Below are positions 45,500 through 56,851 of a stretch of 64,000 nucleotides of DNA, one piece after another (the first letter of the stretch is position 1; each line of letters opens with the position of its first letter). The notes beneath the pieces were generated by a model. That model was given only the letters and a program-made list of their open reading frames with translations. It did not search any database and was not told the DNA's origin. Both the position numbers and the translations under genes were made by a program. The stretch is from Polytrichum commune (Eukaryota; Streptophyta; Polytrichopsida; Polytrichales; Polytrichaceae), in assembly GCA_950295325.1 (NCBI GenBank), contig OX485804.1, positions 23,128,001 through 23,192,000 on the forward strand, read 5' to 3'.

Positions 45500-45700
45500 T
45501 ACAGGTGAACCGGTTGAATTTCAAGAATCACTGGTTCAAGTTTGAAGACTTTTGGGAAGATTGCTGATCATTTTAGAGGAATTTATTCTAGAACGTACTT
45601 TAAAACATGTAATATTAATAAAGATAAACCAAAAGATGTCAACGTGTCAGCGGTTACACTTGGAAACACTAGGATTTCGACAGCTTAAGCCCAAAAATCT
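45500..45700. repeat. Repeat shared with 49.68-49.84 kb
   Basis: GAACCGGTTGAA...TTGGAAACACT...GGATTT is shared with the region 49690-49835, including AACCAAAAGAT. The superfamily is not assigned. Confidence 0.5.
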
Positions 45701-46764
45701 CCCTGGGACACTGAACCATAGATCCTAGCAGTCAACCTCAAAGCACCCTGAACTACAAGTTTTGTGTCGAATTAGTGTGTGTGTTACCATTTGGATTTAC
45801 GCATTGCTATAACATCTGACTGAGAGTATCTTTTTTACCCAAATAACATGAGTAGTCAGTATGCACACTGAAGAATATGATACAACATAGTTGGTAGAAT
45901 ATGATAATATCAGTAACAAAGGTTATAGCGACACGTAATTCCAAATGATAACCCACACTAATTAGACAAAAAGGTGCAGTCGAATGGCGTCAAACTGAGA
46001 TGAGTCAACCCGAAACCTATGAGGGCGAAGCTTCGTACCCTTAACCTCTTGACCCTTTGCCACGAATACTAAGCCCTAAAGAATGTTATGAGTAACTTAT
46101 TGTAACAGGTTAGAGGATATGCCATACAAGCGCTGGCATGAACGTGGAATGAGGCGAATTTCAAATCCGGCTTCTTTGTAGGAGGAAGGAAGCAGCTTCC
46201 TCTTCTTCCGCTTCCTGCTCTGCATTGTAGGAAGTTGCAAAGTATATTGCATCTGTCTTCTGACAGATAAATGGCCATAGTGTGAGCAGTGAATTCTTTA
46301 ATAAATGTACGGGTAGGTATATATATACTGTAACTACAAAGGAAAGGGCTGGACCAGGAGGGTAAGGTTTCTACTGATTTCAGTTGACATGACAGTCAAC
46401 GTGCCCTTTGGGAAGCTTAATATAATTAAGCTAAGTCAGTGCCACAACCTTTTAATGTTATCCTTCAAGTTACGGGGCCACAAACACAGACCTCCAACAT
46501 ATTTAAGATCTCTATTACGAATGAACATTAACGGTACGTTTCCATGTAGGCTGCTTGCATGCTAGAGCCTAATAATAGTGATCTACTAAAATGTGGATGG
46601 CCGTGGACACATGCTGCTAGATTTTCATGCATTCACTAAAGCACTTCTTAACCTACAAGAGCCAGTCACCAAAGGATTTGAACACTGATGGTCTAGAACT
46701 CCATCCTTGGTAACATGAAGGAGGGAGTTAGTAGTTGGACCCCGATTTGAGAAGATGAGAGTAG

Positions 46765-46987
46765 CTACACTAATTATTGTACTTAGCATCACTTATTATT
46801 TGGAACTACACAATGCTATACAAAACTATTTATTGTATACTTGATATTTGGTCAACAAAGGTCAAATTGGTTATTTGAACATTACGGAGCATCAACATCT
46901 CTACTTGATATGAAATTGCATTTAAAAAAAAATAGCAATGTGTAACTCCAAATAATAAAGTGACACTAAATATAATATTTAGTGTAG
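46765..46987. mobile_element. MITE with about 50-bp terminal inverted repeats, copy 2
   Basis: Ends CTACACTAATTATTGTACTT and, inverted, CTACACTAAATATTATATTT. Related to 25826-26048. Confidence 0.75.
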
Positions 46988-47130
46988 TTGGCACATATGA
47001 ACCCTACCCCCACCAAATTCCATCTGCATTTGGACAAGTTTGTCCTTATTCCCACTAGAATCTGGTGGAAACCCACCTTCCCTAAGTTATATATACGACT
47101 CACTCTCAGGCCACATGAAGTTTAAGCTAA

Positions 47131-47450
47131 TAGAGTTATCCTTTAACTCAAAGGAGTTTGGTAGGGAGTTTCTTACAAAACCTTCCATGTTTGGCAAGCT
47201 TGAGGTGCATGCGTCGGAGGTCGTGTGGAGGTTTGAACCAATAACATTCTATATCGGTTCATTGAGGGTCAAACTCATTTTAGCACCGCATGCGTTGCTA
47301 AAATGAGTTTGACCCTCAATTCCCTCATGTAGAATGTTATTGGTTCAAACCTCCACACGACCTCCGACGCATGCACCTCAAGCTTGCCAAACATGGAAGG
47401 TTTTGTAAGAAACTCCCTACCAAACTCCTTTGAGTTAAAGGATAACTCTA
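47131..47450. repeat. Long near-perfect hairpin, 155-bp arms, 10-bp loop
   Basis: 47131-47285 and 47296-47450 are inverted copies around CCGCATGCGT. A few mismatches cluster near the loop. Both arms are open when read outside-in (SKEFGREFLTKPSMFGKLEV), so the unit may be an inverted duplicate of a coding fragment, which is not recognised. Confidence 0.92.
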
Positions 47451-47519
47451 ATATCTGTGATGAAACAACTATGCTTCCTTGAGAAGCTGTGTGCACTAAC
47501 TTTGTTGGAGTTGAAGTCA

Positions 47520-49510
47520 AAAGTGAGCAGCCACTAACTTCTCACTCTCTTCGAAGTGCATCAACAGTAGTAGTGTGGCCACCGCCTCATTCTACTCTTT
47601 TGTCGCCATGAAATTTCTGCCATTCAATCTTTCTTGTATTCAGGAGTCAGCAAATTCCTTTCAAGTTGTTCAAGTAGGCCTAAATAGGCCTAAGCTGGCG
47701 TGGGGGCCAAAGTGGTTTTGTAGAGCCCACATTAACTTTCCACCCCATGCTAAATCTCTAGTTTAAAATCAGCATGGGCCACAATCATTTATGTTCTAGG
47801 AAATCAATGTGGGTGAACATCTTATTTTTATCGTAATTTTGATGTAAGGCGTTTGTTTATTTTCTGTGAGATGTTGGTTGAAAGTCTCAAAAAATACTAG
47901 TGGTCTTGGACTCGTGCAATTGTTATCCATGCCAATTATATTCACCCACGCATATAAGTACCTCATCTAGTTATAGATGAACCGGTTCATTGTCCCAAAT
48001 TATTGATTCAAAGTATTTATTTTAAGAAACTAATTTAATCATGTGTTTAGAAAAATGTATGTTGTAAGTGAAAACACAAGGAATCACTGAAGCATTTCAA
48101 TGGAGAGCCGACTGATAATACGGAAGTAAGGATAGTGAGTGAGCTAGCTCAAACTTCTCCATGTTCACTGGTTTGCAGTTGTTTTAATCACCATATGGCA
48201 TATTCTTATCGATACCCTCATGTTTTGATATTTTCTCTTCAACGGTCTTATGTTCATTGACATTCCCTCTTGAGATTGTGAACGGGCCATGTCTATAGGA
48301 AAACTAACGAGCCTCCACCTTAGCATGTATCATCATTTTATATGTTGTTGTCCCCCCCCCCCCACTTCCTACATCTACTAACCCCCTTCTCTTGCCTAAT
48401 GACCCTTTGGCCCAACAACATTGATATCATTGTACCTTACCCCTTGCTTCCATCATGATCTATAACCGACCAACAAGCTCTACTTTAGGAGGCAACGTGC
48501 AAATCTTACAAAAGCAATGTTATGTAGTTCTCATGCCCTAAAAACTTTCACCTTTTACCACACTTAACCTTTTGAGCCGTATAACTTCTACCTATCACGG
48601 TCAATCAAGTGGAAATAAATCGCGTGTCATTGACATTGACATTTTCTTAGATTCTAGCACACACACAAATTGTACTCTACTTAAACTACACGATCCTAGT
48701 TCTAACCAATGAGCTAGCATTATGGTCTAGGGTTTCACTGGACGATTCATCACCCGAGTCCATTCATTTAAGCGGTTGGTGGTCGGGTCGGGTCCCGAAC
48801 AACCTAGTGAGGCAACGGTGACTCGTAGACGTGGTTCGTGCCCGGTTTTGGAGGCTCGGGCGTGTGCTTTTGCACTACATGTGGAGATTGTAATTGCATA
48901 AGGGATGGGAAATATGATTTGGCCCGACGTTGGTGGTTGCCAATCTTGGTCAAAGATTTGTCCGGTGCCATCCACGTCTCCCTTCGTGATGCTCTGGGGT
49001 AGTAGTGCACCCAACTACGGTATCATAGTAATGGTAAATGTAGGCTCTCGGTTTCCTTCATTTTTCTTCTTTTGCCCCTTCTCTTCATTGCCCGCCTCTA
49101 TTGACACACTTTTTGCTTCAACTTCAACGATAGGTGCAACTCCGCCACGACACGCGCGGGACCTCGTATGCGTCCGTGGGAAGATGTTTGTGTTGCCTTG
49201 TTATTGCCTCGTGCAGTTTGATCTAATTAAGTTCCGAGGCAATTTTGGAGAAACACTCGAAACCCTTGCAGGATTTGTGCACTAAGGAGAGTGCAAAGAA
49301 TAATTCAAAAGACTTTTGAATATGGTAATTGCTACAAATTTTGAAGCAGTAGAGTTAGGGTAACACATAGTCAATCTATAGGTTAATCCATAATCGCTCA
49401 TCTAAATTCCAAGGCTTGGCTACGACAGTTGTCTAATCTCTTATGCGGGTCATCAATCACAAGTTGGGTCACCACATAAACCTTAACTCCATCCATGTCA
49501 ACTCTACATA
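47520..49510. other. Region without a recognised gene
   Basis: Several open frames (for example 48727-49014 minus, 48905-49285 plus) overlap on both strands and show no family motif. A poly-C run lies near 48352-48363. Confidence 0.4.
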
Positions 49511-49819
49511 ACCATAGTGAGTGGTTATATATCCATAGTCAACCGTGGATCCCTCGACCTTATATATATATATATATATGATACATCCCTACTTTGCCAA
49601 CTGAAAGAAGAAGAGACTTATAAACTTAGTGGCAATTCAACACTTCCCTTGGAAGCAAGGAACGGGGAGAGCCAACCGTTGATTACAAATGAACCGGTTG
49701 AAGTCCAAGACCTCAGGAAAATCACAGATCATCTTAAGGGAATGTATGGAATATGCCTCAAATTAATAAAAGAAAACCCAAAAGATCACAACATGTGACC
49801 GGTTGGACTTGGAAACACT

Positions 49820-50270
49820 CGGATTTTGTCGAATGGTGCCCAAGAATTTGTGGCCAATTATTGCAACCAGAAGCAGTTCACCACACTTGATCGATCACAT
49901 GGAGGGCCGCCGGCCTTGTTTATTCGGGAAATCGTGAGGTTTGGAATGCCAGCGCTTGAGATGATGAGTTCGAGGATGTCATTGCAAAGAGGGTTCCAGT
50001 TGCATGAAAGCCCTTCACGAGTTGAGGTAGAAAGCCTGGCCATGGCACAATTTCCAGGCCCAGAAATCGGTTCTATATCCAGAAGATGAGCAAGGATTGT
50101 CACTAGAGGCTTTTGGTGATTGGGGCCTTCCGGTTGAGCGGGTGAGGCATCCGCTATCATTTCGAGAGTTGCGATCAGGCACTAGGGAACTTGAGAATGT
50201 TGAGGCACACTTTGCTTTGCGCAATGATCTCATTCAACACTTGTGGACGGTGAAAGGAGGGCTGCAGACT
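49820..50270 (+). pseudogene. Coding remnant, possibly transposase C-terminus
   Basis: An open frame runs from about 50051 to a TAG near 50270, with AFGDWGLPVERVRHPLSF, then ENVEAHFALRNDLIQHLW. The last block resembles the C-terminal helix of PIF/Harbinger-type (ALP1-like) DDE proteins. That assignment is from memory and weak. The overlapping frame 49826-50089 could be an upstream part, shifted by one base. Confidence 0.25.
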
Positions 50271-50474
50271 TAGATTTACACCATAGGGCTGCAAATTTGA
50301 ATTCTGATAATATGAGACTCTCTTTATTGTGAAAAAAATTGGGCATTGAGGTTAAGACCAGTCCCACCATTTTCTGTAACCCATCATGTGATTCTCATTA
50401 AAGGCACCTTGATTTTGACTTAAACCTACACTATGCAAACCATACATAACATTTGTATGTCCAAATGCACTAGG

Positions 50475-50665
50475 CTAGGAGCACACATAATCAGTTTGTG
50501 GCACTTCTACACTTAACCCTGCTCTAAAAGCTCTACACTGGCTTGGTCCTTCGAGTCTTCTGTCTTGGCTGCCACCGAGCGTCTCGTCGGGTTGTGACTC
50601 CCCTGCAGTAGCTTGGGTGTCCGGGATTGCCTCCGTGTCGCCCCAGTTCGAGTCCTCTTGATCTC
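50475..50665 (-). pseudogene. Terminal exon of the chimeric gene-fragment chain
   Basis: Begins after an acceptor (GTGATTGCAG) and reads GDQEDSNWGDTEAIPDTQAT to a stop at 50475. The NWGDT-type acidic tail could be the C-terminus of ribosomal protein SA, whose fragment lies just upstream on the same strand, but the match is loose. Confidence 0.35.
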
Positions 50666-50726
50666 CTGCAATCACATGCAAGTTACACGAATGTCAAACA
50701 CCACTCTGTAACCAGAACAGAGCTCA

Positions 50727-50843
50727 GATGCTGTGCTTTCCCTTGTTGTTGGCAGGGATGCCGATGTCCACATGGCTCATGGGCGAGTCGGTGTCACAAA
50801 TCTGGATCTGTGGGATGTTTCCAAGAGCTGCTTCCATGATGGG
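50727..50843 (-). pseudogene. Ribosomal protein SA (uS2) exon fragment
   Basis: Acceptor TTTTGGTGCAG at 50844-50854, then [20 protein letters not shown] and [19 protein letters not shown]. This is the well-known conserved core of the small-subunit ribosomal protein SA. The frame stops directly after KHSI, where the family continues with Gly and a hydrophobic helix. The flanking SA exons are absent, so it is a captured or degraded piece. Confidence 0.8.
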
Positions 50844-50995
50844 CTGCACCAAAATATCAAATTTATCACCCAAATCAGAACTCAATCCACACAACCCTAA
50901 ACTCCGTGTCAAAGTAACAAGTGCGCTCTTGCATGGAGTTATCCACAATGGTCACGAATCATCAGGGCCGTCTCTTCGACAATAAAAATCAAAAG

Positions 50996-51247
50996 CTATC
51001 GCATAGTAAAGTAAAAGTAGAATATAAACAGGAGGCCAGTAAAAGAAACTATGAAAATACGCACGCCACTCAGTATCAATGTTCGAGCAGCCATGATAAA
51101 TTTCCCTGAGGAAGAGAAATTGGTCACCTGATCGTCATTGTCATGCTCAGAGAGCCACATTCTTGTAGGAGATTGGGTTTGAGTAGGAGGTTCTATCTCA
51201 GAAAGAGTGGTTTCCTTTTCCTGAATTGCCAAATCCTCGAAAGTCAA
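50996..51247 (-). pseudogene. Unidentified exon between captured fragments
   Basis: Reads TFEDLAIQEKETTLSEIEPP then MWLSEHDNDDQ and a GTGACC donor. Same strand as its neighbours. No family is recognised. Confidence 0.3.
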
Positions 51248-52101
51248 TCTTCAAATGCGCTCTTCATTGTGTTGGTCTGTAACACAATACAGTGATGTCA
51301 TTATTTTCGTGTTTATCGAGACACATAGAATTCTCATATTGACAGGCTCAAAACAGTATAATGAGACAAAAATATTGGGGCATCAAATATGTCTCCATCC
51401 CCATGATCGCCATGATCTTAAGTTCTGCAACTAGCTGACACATTTAAGTTATAAACAAATTAAGTCCTTCCTAATTGGTTCTTCAAATATGGACTGTCCC
51501 TGTTGTTACTTTCAGCTTGAACCAAAACTTTCGAAGGGAGATGTTGCTCATCGTAACTGCATGGTCAGATGAGGATCAAAGAACATACACCATAAAGACG
51601 CATATTTAAGAGAGATTAAACTACATCGTCACTTTTTATTAACTACTCCACACTGAATATTGAACACAATTGGAGGACTTATGAATTCAGTTAAGAATCA
51701 ACAAACATACACTTCCAATAACCATAACTAAATCAGCGGAGGCCCAATTTGGCTGGTGCCGAACTTGGAAAGGTTTCATGAGATGAACCAGTGTTGATTA
51801 CCAGATTTGTGGACAGTCCCTTGGCCAATGTCTACAAGCCCACATAATTTGTGAGAAGAGTAAAACTCTAGTGCTTCCACTAACAAATGAATTTACCACA
51901 AGGATGACACAATTACTCCAGAATACACATTTACTTTTGACAACTCTCAAAGCATATGACTGTAGATTTTAACAAGATTTTCAAAATTGAGCGCATAGAA
52001 TTCCCAAAAGAGCTTCTCTCATTTTGCCACACTGGGGATGCATACCAAGGTTCCTGAGCGATCGCTGCTTGGAGGTCGTTGGGAGCCACAGGAAAACTTA
52101 C

Positions 52102-53655
52102 CTCCATTCTCCATCCACTTGGTTCACCATAGGCACATCACGGAGGGCAGGCAAAGGAATGTGAATAATAACGTTTTGAAGTTCAAATGATTTAGAGGCT
52201 TCATATTCGATATTCACATATGATTCTCCACCAGATACTGATGGCCAGCAATTGACTGCAACATGAAAACATATAAGTATTTATCATCAGCACAAAGTTA
52301 TCTGCTGTCATTCTAAACAAGCAACAATCTTTGTGCTGAAAGAAAATCACTCAATAATATCAAGAAATACCATTCTTGATCCTCTTAGACAGAGCAGCAC
52401 ACAATATTTGTAACATGAAATACACATACATCCTTGTAGAATCATATAACAGTTTCCAGACTTCGTTGAGACACTAGGTTGAAAACAAAAAAGTAGAAAT
52501 AGGCATGAATAAGCCACTCTACACATTCATGATCACGTACTGCTCAGAGGAACCAGAGAATCTTGTTTGCTTTGCATACGCCACTTTAAGATACCAAGAG
52601 GATTTCCTGTGGGGAATGGTCGGCTGGGATCCTTTAACCCCAGAATATTTTTGTCAGAATATAAGTTCTTGTCGATGTTGGGATGTGTCTTGAAAACAAA
52701 TGCTCTGTTAGCACTTGACTCAACCTGTAGACAAGCCATAATAATTTAGACCACAGCAGCATTACACATCTATTTATGCAATCTTTTAAAGACTGCATGA
52801 CCATACAAGAATTCTCCTCAGATACAAATACATGCAGTTTTGAAGTATGTACATTTTAACTGTATATTCTTCTGATCTATCTCAACAAAGGGAGCACTCT
52901 CTCACCACAAAGTCACATCCATCAGAGTGTACAGAAATTGTTTCATCATTACTAAGATGACGTAAAACAAAAATCAAAGATGTCATAATGAAGATGTACC
53001 TGCACTCGAATGTAAGCATCCTCTTCTTTCTGCACAACAAGAGACGTACTACCCTGTACTTCCAGATTCTCAACACCACCATCCTTCTTCAATTGAACTA
53101 CAAGCTTCTCCTCCACTCCCACTGTTATGGGATCTGAGCTCACAGGCACAGCAGCTGCTCGTGCTGGACCAGGAGCCACATCTTCAACTATAACCTCGCC
53201 TTCAGCTTTGAGTGACTCCAGGAATTGATTTGTCTTGGTCGACTTGCCCAATTGCATGCCAGATCCCTTGGCAGGAGCTGAGGCAGAGGTGGGACGGGCT
53301 GTTGCAAAAGTCACAAAACACAGTTCTCAGCAAACCCAGAATCCCCTAAGATACAGACTGGAACAAAATTTTAAGCTGACAGCTTGAAGGAATATTCTAC
53401 AGGTAACTGCTGAAATCTCGGTTGCCACAGTGGCTTCCAGTGCCATAGCATATAGTCAAGATCACTGTGAACTCGCATACCTTTAGGCTTAAAGGTATCT
53501 GCATCCATGCCAAAACTTGATGCATTGTTTCCAAAACCTCCACCACCAGAGGTATTGATGTCACTGAAGCCATTATCAAATCTCATTGAATGCATCATCG
53601 GCATCAATACATCCTCCTTAACATCCACCTGTGGAAGATGGCATTCTGCACCTTT
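52102..53655 (-). pseudogene. Coatomer subunit delta (COPI) fragment, four exons
   Basis: Exons 53655-53481, 53298-53000, 52724-52541 and 52255-52102 join in frame with good GT-AG sites. Recognisable blocks are GGGGFGNNASSFGMDADTF, then GMQLGKSTKTNQFLESLKAE, DPITVGVEEKLVVQLKKDGG, FKTHPNIDKNLYSDKN, DPSRPFPTG and [16 protein letters not shown]. These cover the linker and the first part of the C-terminal mu-homology domain of delta-COP. The N-terminal longin domain and the last exon (after GEWR) were not found in the window, so this copy is truncated at both ends. Reading frames are intact, which suggests recent capture or a gene with very long introns. Confidence 0.82.
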
Positions 53656-53965
53656 CTGCAAAATTGAACAGGTTTAACACATTTGTTTAGAAGTTCAATA
53701 CCTCTTCATTCAGTATCACACAGCAGCTCCTGTACGCTTTCTTGGCATTCCATCCTTAATACACCAGCCCCAATTGGTTTTCCCATAGCGAAATATTCAT
53801 GAATACCAGTTACTACATTATGCTGGCTGTCTACCCTCAGTTCTGACAAAGGTAAAGGAGAGACTAGGCAAGGACTGCATGTTTTAGCAACGCTAAATGA
53901 TCAACCGGCCTGTGCCGATGTAGTAACACTAAAATGAGAGACCTGAACATATGTTGGAATCTTAC

Positions 53966-54085
53966 TTTGGGGAGTATGACTCTACCAAGTTCGCCAACAT
54001 CAGACACAGTCAAACCTAAGCTATGCCATAGCTGCGTCTGATGAATTTGAGAAAAGAAGCTCGAATGCCACATCGTCTTAGCAAT
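53966..54085 (-). pseudogene. B3 DNA-binding domain exon fragment
   Basis: Acceptor CCACTTTCAG, then an exon ending LTVSDVGELGRVILPK before a GTAAGA donor. SDVG-x-LGR-[IV]-[VI]-LPK is the start of the plant B3 domain (ABI3/VP1, LEC2 type). The rest of the domain is not found downstream. Same strand as the delta-COP and SA fragments. Confidence 0.65.
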
Positions 54086-54615
54086 CTGAAAGTGGACTCA
54101 GCCTGCGAGTGCTTACTTCCTGCCAATATAGCTCAATGTCTAGATGCATCGTGAACGACGGACATTACATGAAGTTGAACGAAATCTCGGGAACTCACAA
54201 TGAACTTCAGATTGTTGGAGCTCCGAGTCCTGAAGGTGATCGGACGCAATGACGTCTTCTTGCCTAACAACAACAACAACATCAACACATTTCGATGAGC
54301 TCCACGTCAGATGCTCACTTCTCGAAACGGGAGTCGTTTTCATCGACCGAATGCTCCACGAAAGTCCTCCGGAAGCACACGGCGAGGAAACAACAAGAAG
54401 AGGGAGTTATCTTTTATGGATGTGAGCTCTGTAATAACATGGATGGCAATGTGAATCTGATGAACTTCTACGTTCAGAGGCACTTCCAGATCGCACAGCA
54501 AAAGTAATGCTAAGACGACGTGACTACCACTACTATGTACTTTTCTTGAGTTTATTGATGGGTTTTTTCCCCTCACATAAGCTTTATGTTTTGCTTTGGC
54601 AAAAGAAAGAAAGAT

Positions 54616-55961
54616 TCACCTCATGTCGATTAGGGGAGACTCCTTCGCCAACACTGAATCAGCAGCACCTCGAGAGTTCACAATTGACACTCCAAGCATT
54701 CGGCGAATTCGTAGGTGTTGTCGGCACCCAGCATTCGGCGAATTCCAACTGCAAAAACCCTCTAAACCCACAACCAACAATCCCAGCACCCTAAAACTAA
54801 ACCCGTAATCCCAGCAGACAACAGGAAACCCTACTCCCAACAATGTCAACCCAGGGTTTCGGCATTCACCTGTGAAGACGGGCAAATTTCGAGGAGTCTC
54901 ATCCGCAACTGCAGCGCCAGATTCCAAATTGGTCGGAGAGGGTGCCCACGGTGGTGCAGGCGTGTCGAAGGCCACCACAGGGACTGCAACGGCGCGATTC
55001 CTTCTAGTCCTCGACTCCAAGTTGCGGTCCTTGATGAGCTTCGCGTGTTCAAGCTCCTCTAGCTCCGCAGCACGCCTCTCCACCCTCATGCGTCGCTCCA
55101 GTCTTTCAATCTCCTCCTGCCGACGGAGGGTGAAATATCTTCTTGCCTCCTCGGTCATGCCCTCTTCCAACGGCATGGTGAAGAGAGACATTGCACACTG
55201 ATCCTGCAGTGCATTTGCCTTGCGGAGGCTCGCTTCCGCCATGGTTTCTGTAGCCCGAGCTTGACATTGCAACACCTTCTCCCGTTTCTTCTGCTGCAAG
55301 AGATCCACCTTTGCCGACTTCGAACCCTGTGGCCTGGTGGGACGGGGGGAAACCCTATGGGACTCGCGACGACAAACCTCTGTGCACTTGGTTCATCTGC
55401 AACGAGGACCTCATCTTCTTCGGCACTTGGTTCATCCGCCATGCCAACCTCACTAGCAATTGTCGGAGGAGAAGGAGATTTCCGCTTGCCCATGCTTTGC
55501 CCTCTAGGGCAAATCTCCGTTGATCGCCGTTGCACATCCATAGGGGAATCCCACCACCTCGGAATCTCCTTCAAAACATGCCAGCAATGCAAGTAAGCAA
55601 ATTTTTGGTGTTTGGGATGCCTATCCCGATAAAATTGGAGCGATTTGTCAACAACATCGTCAAGGGAGGCGCCGGACTCTCTGCAATCAAACACTTGCTT
55701 GTACGCCCCACTGAATTTGCCCACATCGTGCTTGATTTGACCCCATTTTGTCTCTAGCGACCTAGCTGGTCTCACAGGATTTGAGCGTGGTTTGCTCTGA
55801 TTGAAATGAGCGGTGATGCGATCCCAGAATGCAGAATTGCGTTGACCATTGCCACAAATTGGGTCTTGCGAAACAACAAGAAAACTCCTACACAAGCTTC
55901 TCTCCTCATCGGCACTGAAATTTCTTCCCTTGCGTGGCTTTCCCGCCATTTGGTGTGCCAT
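54616..55961 (-). pseudogene. PIF/Harbinger MYB-like accessory ORF with frameshift
   Basis: Starts MAHQMAGKPRKGRNFSADEE at 55961. A trihelix/MYB-like segment follows (SLCRSFLVVSQDPICGNGQ, SLETKWGQIKHDVGKFSG), then a NAM-associated-type region (KFAYLHCWHVLKEIPRWW). Frame one runs to about 55345. There a run of six G/C bases shifts to a second frame that continues RPQGSKSAKVDLLQQKK, a helical REKVLQCQARATETMAEA segment and a long coiled coil. This architecture is that of the first ORF of plant PIF/Harbinger transposons, which helps the DDE transposase bind DNA. The shift could be a real mutation or a homopolymer sequencing error. Confidence 0.78.
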
Positions 55962-56099
55962 GGTGGCCTCTGCCACGACCGTAGCGGGAGGACAACTTCT
56001 CTCGGCAAACTCGAAAAATGTGCCGAGAGCGGGAGTAGCTTTACAGGGACCTTGTGCATAACGGGCTGGGTACCAAGCCCGTTGGCCCGAGCCCGGGCT

Positions 56100-56151
56100 C
56101 ACTATTCCCGGTAGTTACCGTTGCCGGGAATGGGTTGGCGATGCCCTTAAT
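56100..56151. mobile_element. Putative Harbinger terminus
   Basis: The plus strand reads GGGTTGGCGATGCCC then TTA, so the minus strand shows TTA followed by GGGCATCGCCAACCC upstream of the MYB-like ORF. This fits a Harbinger end with a TTA target site. The opposite end was not located. Confidence 0.45.
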
Positions 56152-56159
56152 GGTACCAA

Positions 56160-56840
56160 TGTATCAAAAAAGACCAACACATATATCAAAAGGAAGTTTT
56201 TAATTAGACTTTGGCACAAATGACATTATAGATTTAAGTGCACACCATGTACATTTGATCACCATTGTCCCATATATCACTGTATGTTCAATTCCTCTTT
56301 GTCATAGACCTTGGGAAAGCCACGATGTTGGACTAATGTCTAGTATTGGAGACATGGTGAGGTAAAATTTTAACTAAGAGAATAATTCAACAAGATCATA
56401 GAGTCTTCGAACCTTGGGTAAAGTGTACTCCATCTCTTCCATCCATTTCGTATTCATGTTAGAGTTAAATCAAGAGTTTGCACTTTCCATAATGACATTG
56501 GATATTTGATATTATTGGTTGACGACATTGGCATACCTCATGGACAAGTTTGTGATGGTCTTTTTCACATAAACAATTGGTGGTTTTACTACATTTAAAC
56601 CTACACATCATCTTATATTCCTGAGATTAAACCTCTTGACATGGATATTAAAGGAACAAAGCAACGAGAAGCTAGGATATGTATATGATCATGAGTAGGT
56701 CCCTATTACCCATTTTTTGGGACATGCAATATTTCTATAACCAAGTTCACAAGATCCCCATAATATTTATGTCAAGCTCCATTGCTTTAACAATCCACAA
56801 GGATTTCCGGGATCCAAAATTTGGGGGCATATTAGCAAGG
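56160..56840. other. Region between the Harbinger ORF and the LINE
   Basis: No gene is recognised. It may include the 5' boundary of the LINE, which was not resolved. Confidence 0.35.
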
Positions 56841-56851
56841 CATGGAAAATC

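Noticed and set aside
47040-47520. Two convergent paralogous genes
   Set aside because: The two open frames are the two arms of one hairpin read from each side, with no start context or splice partners.
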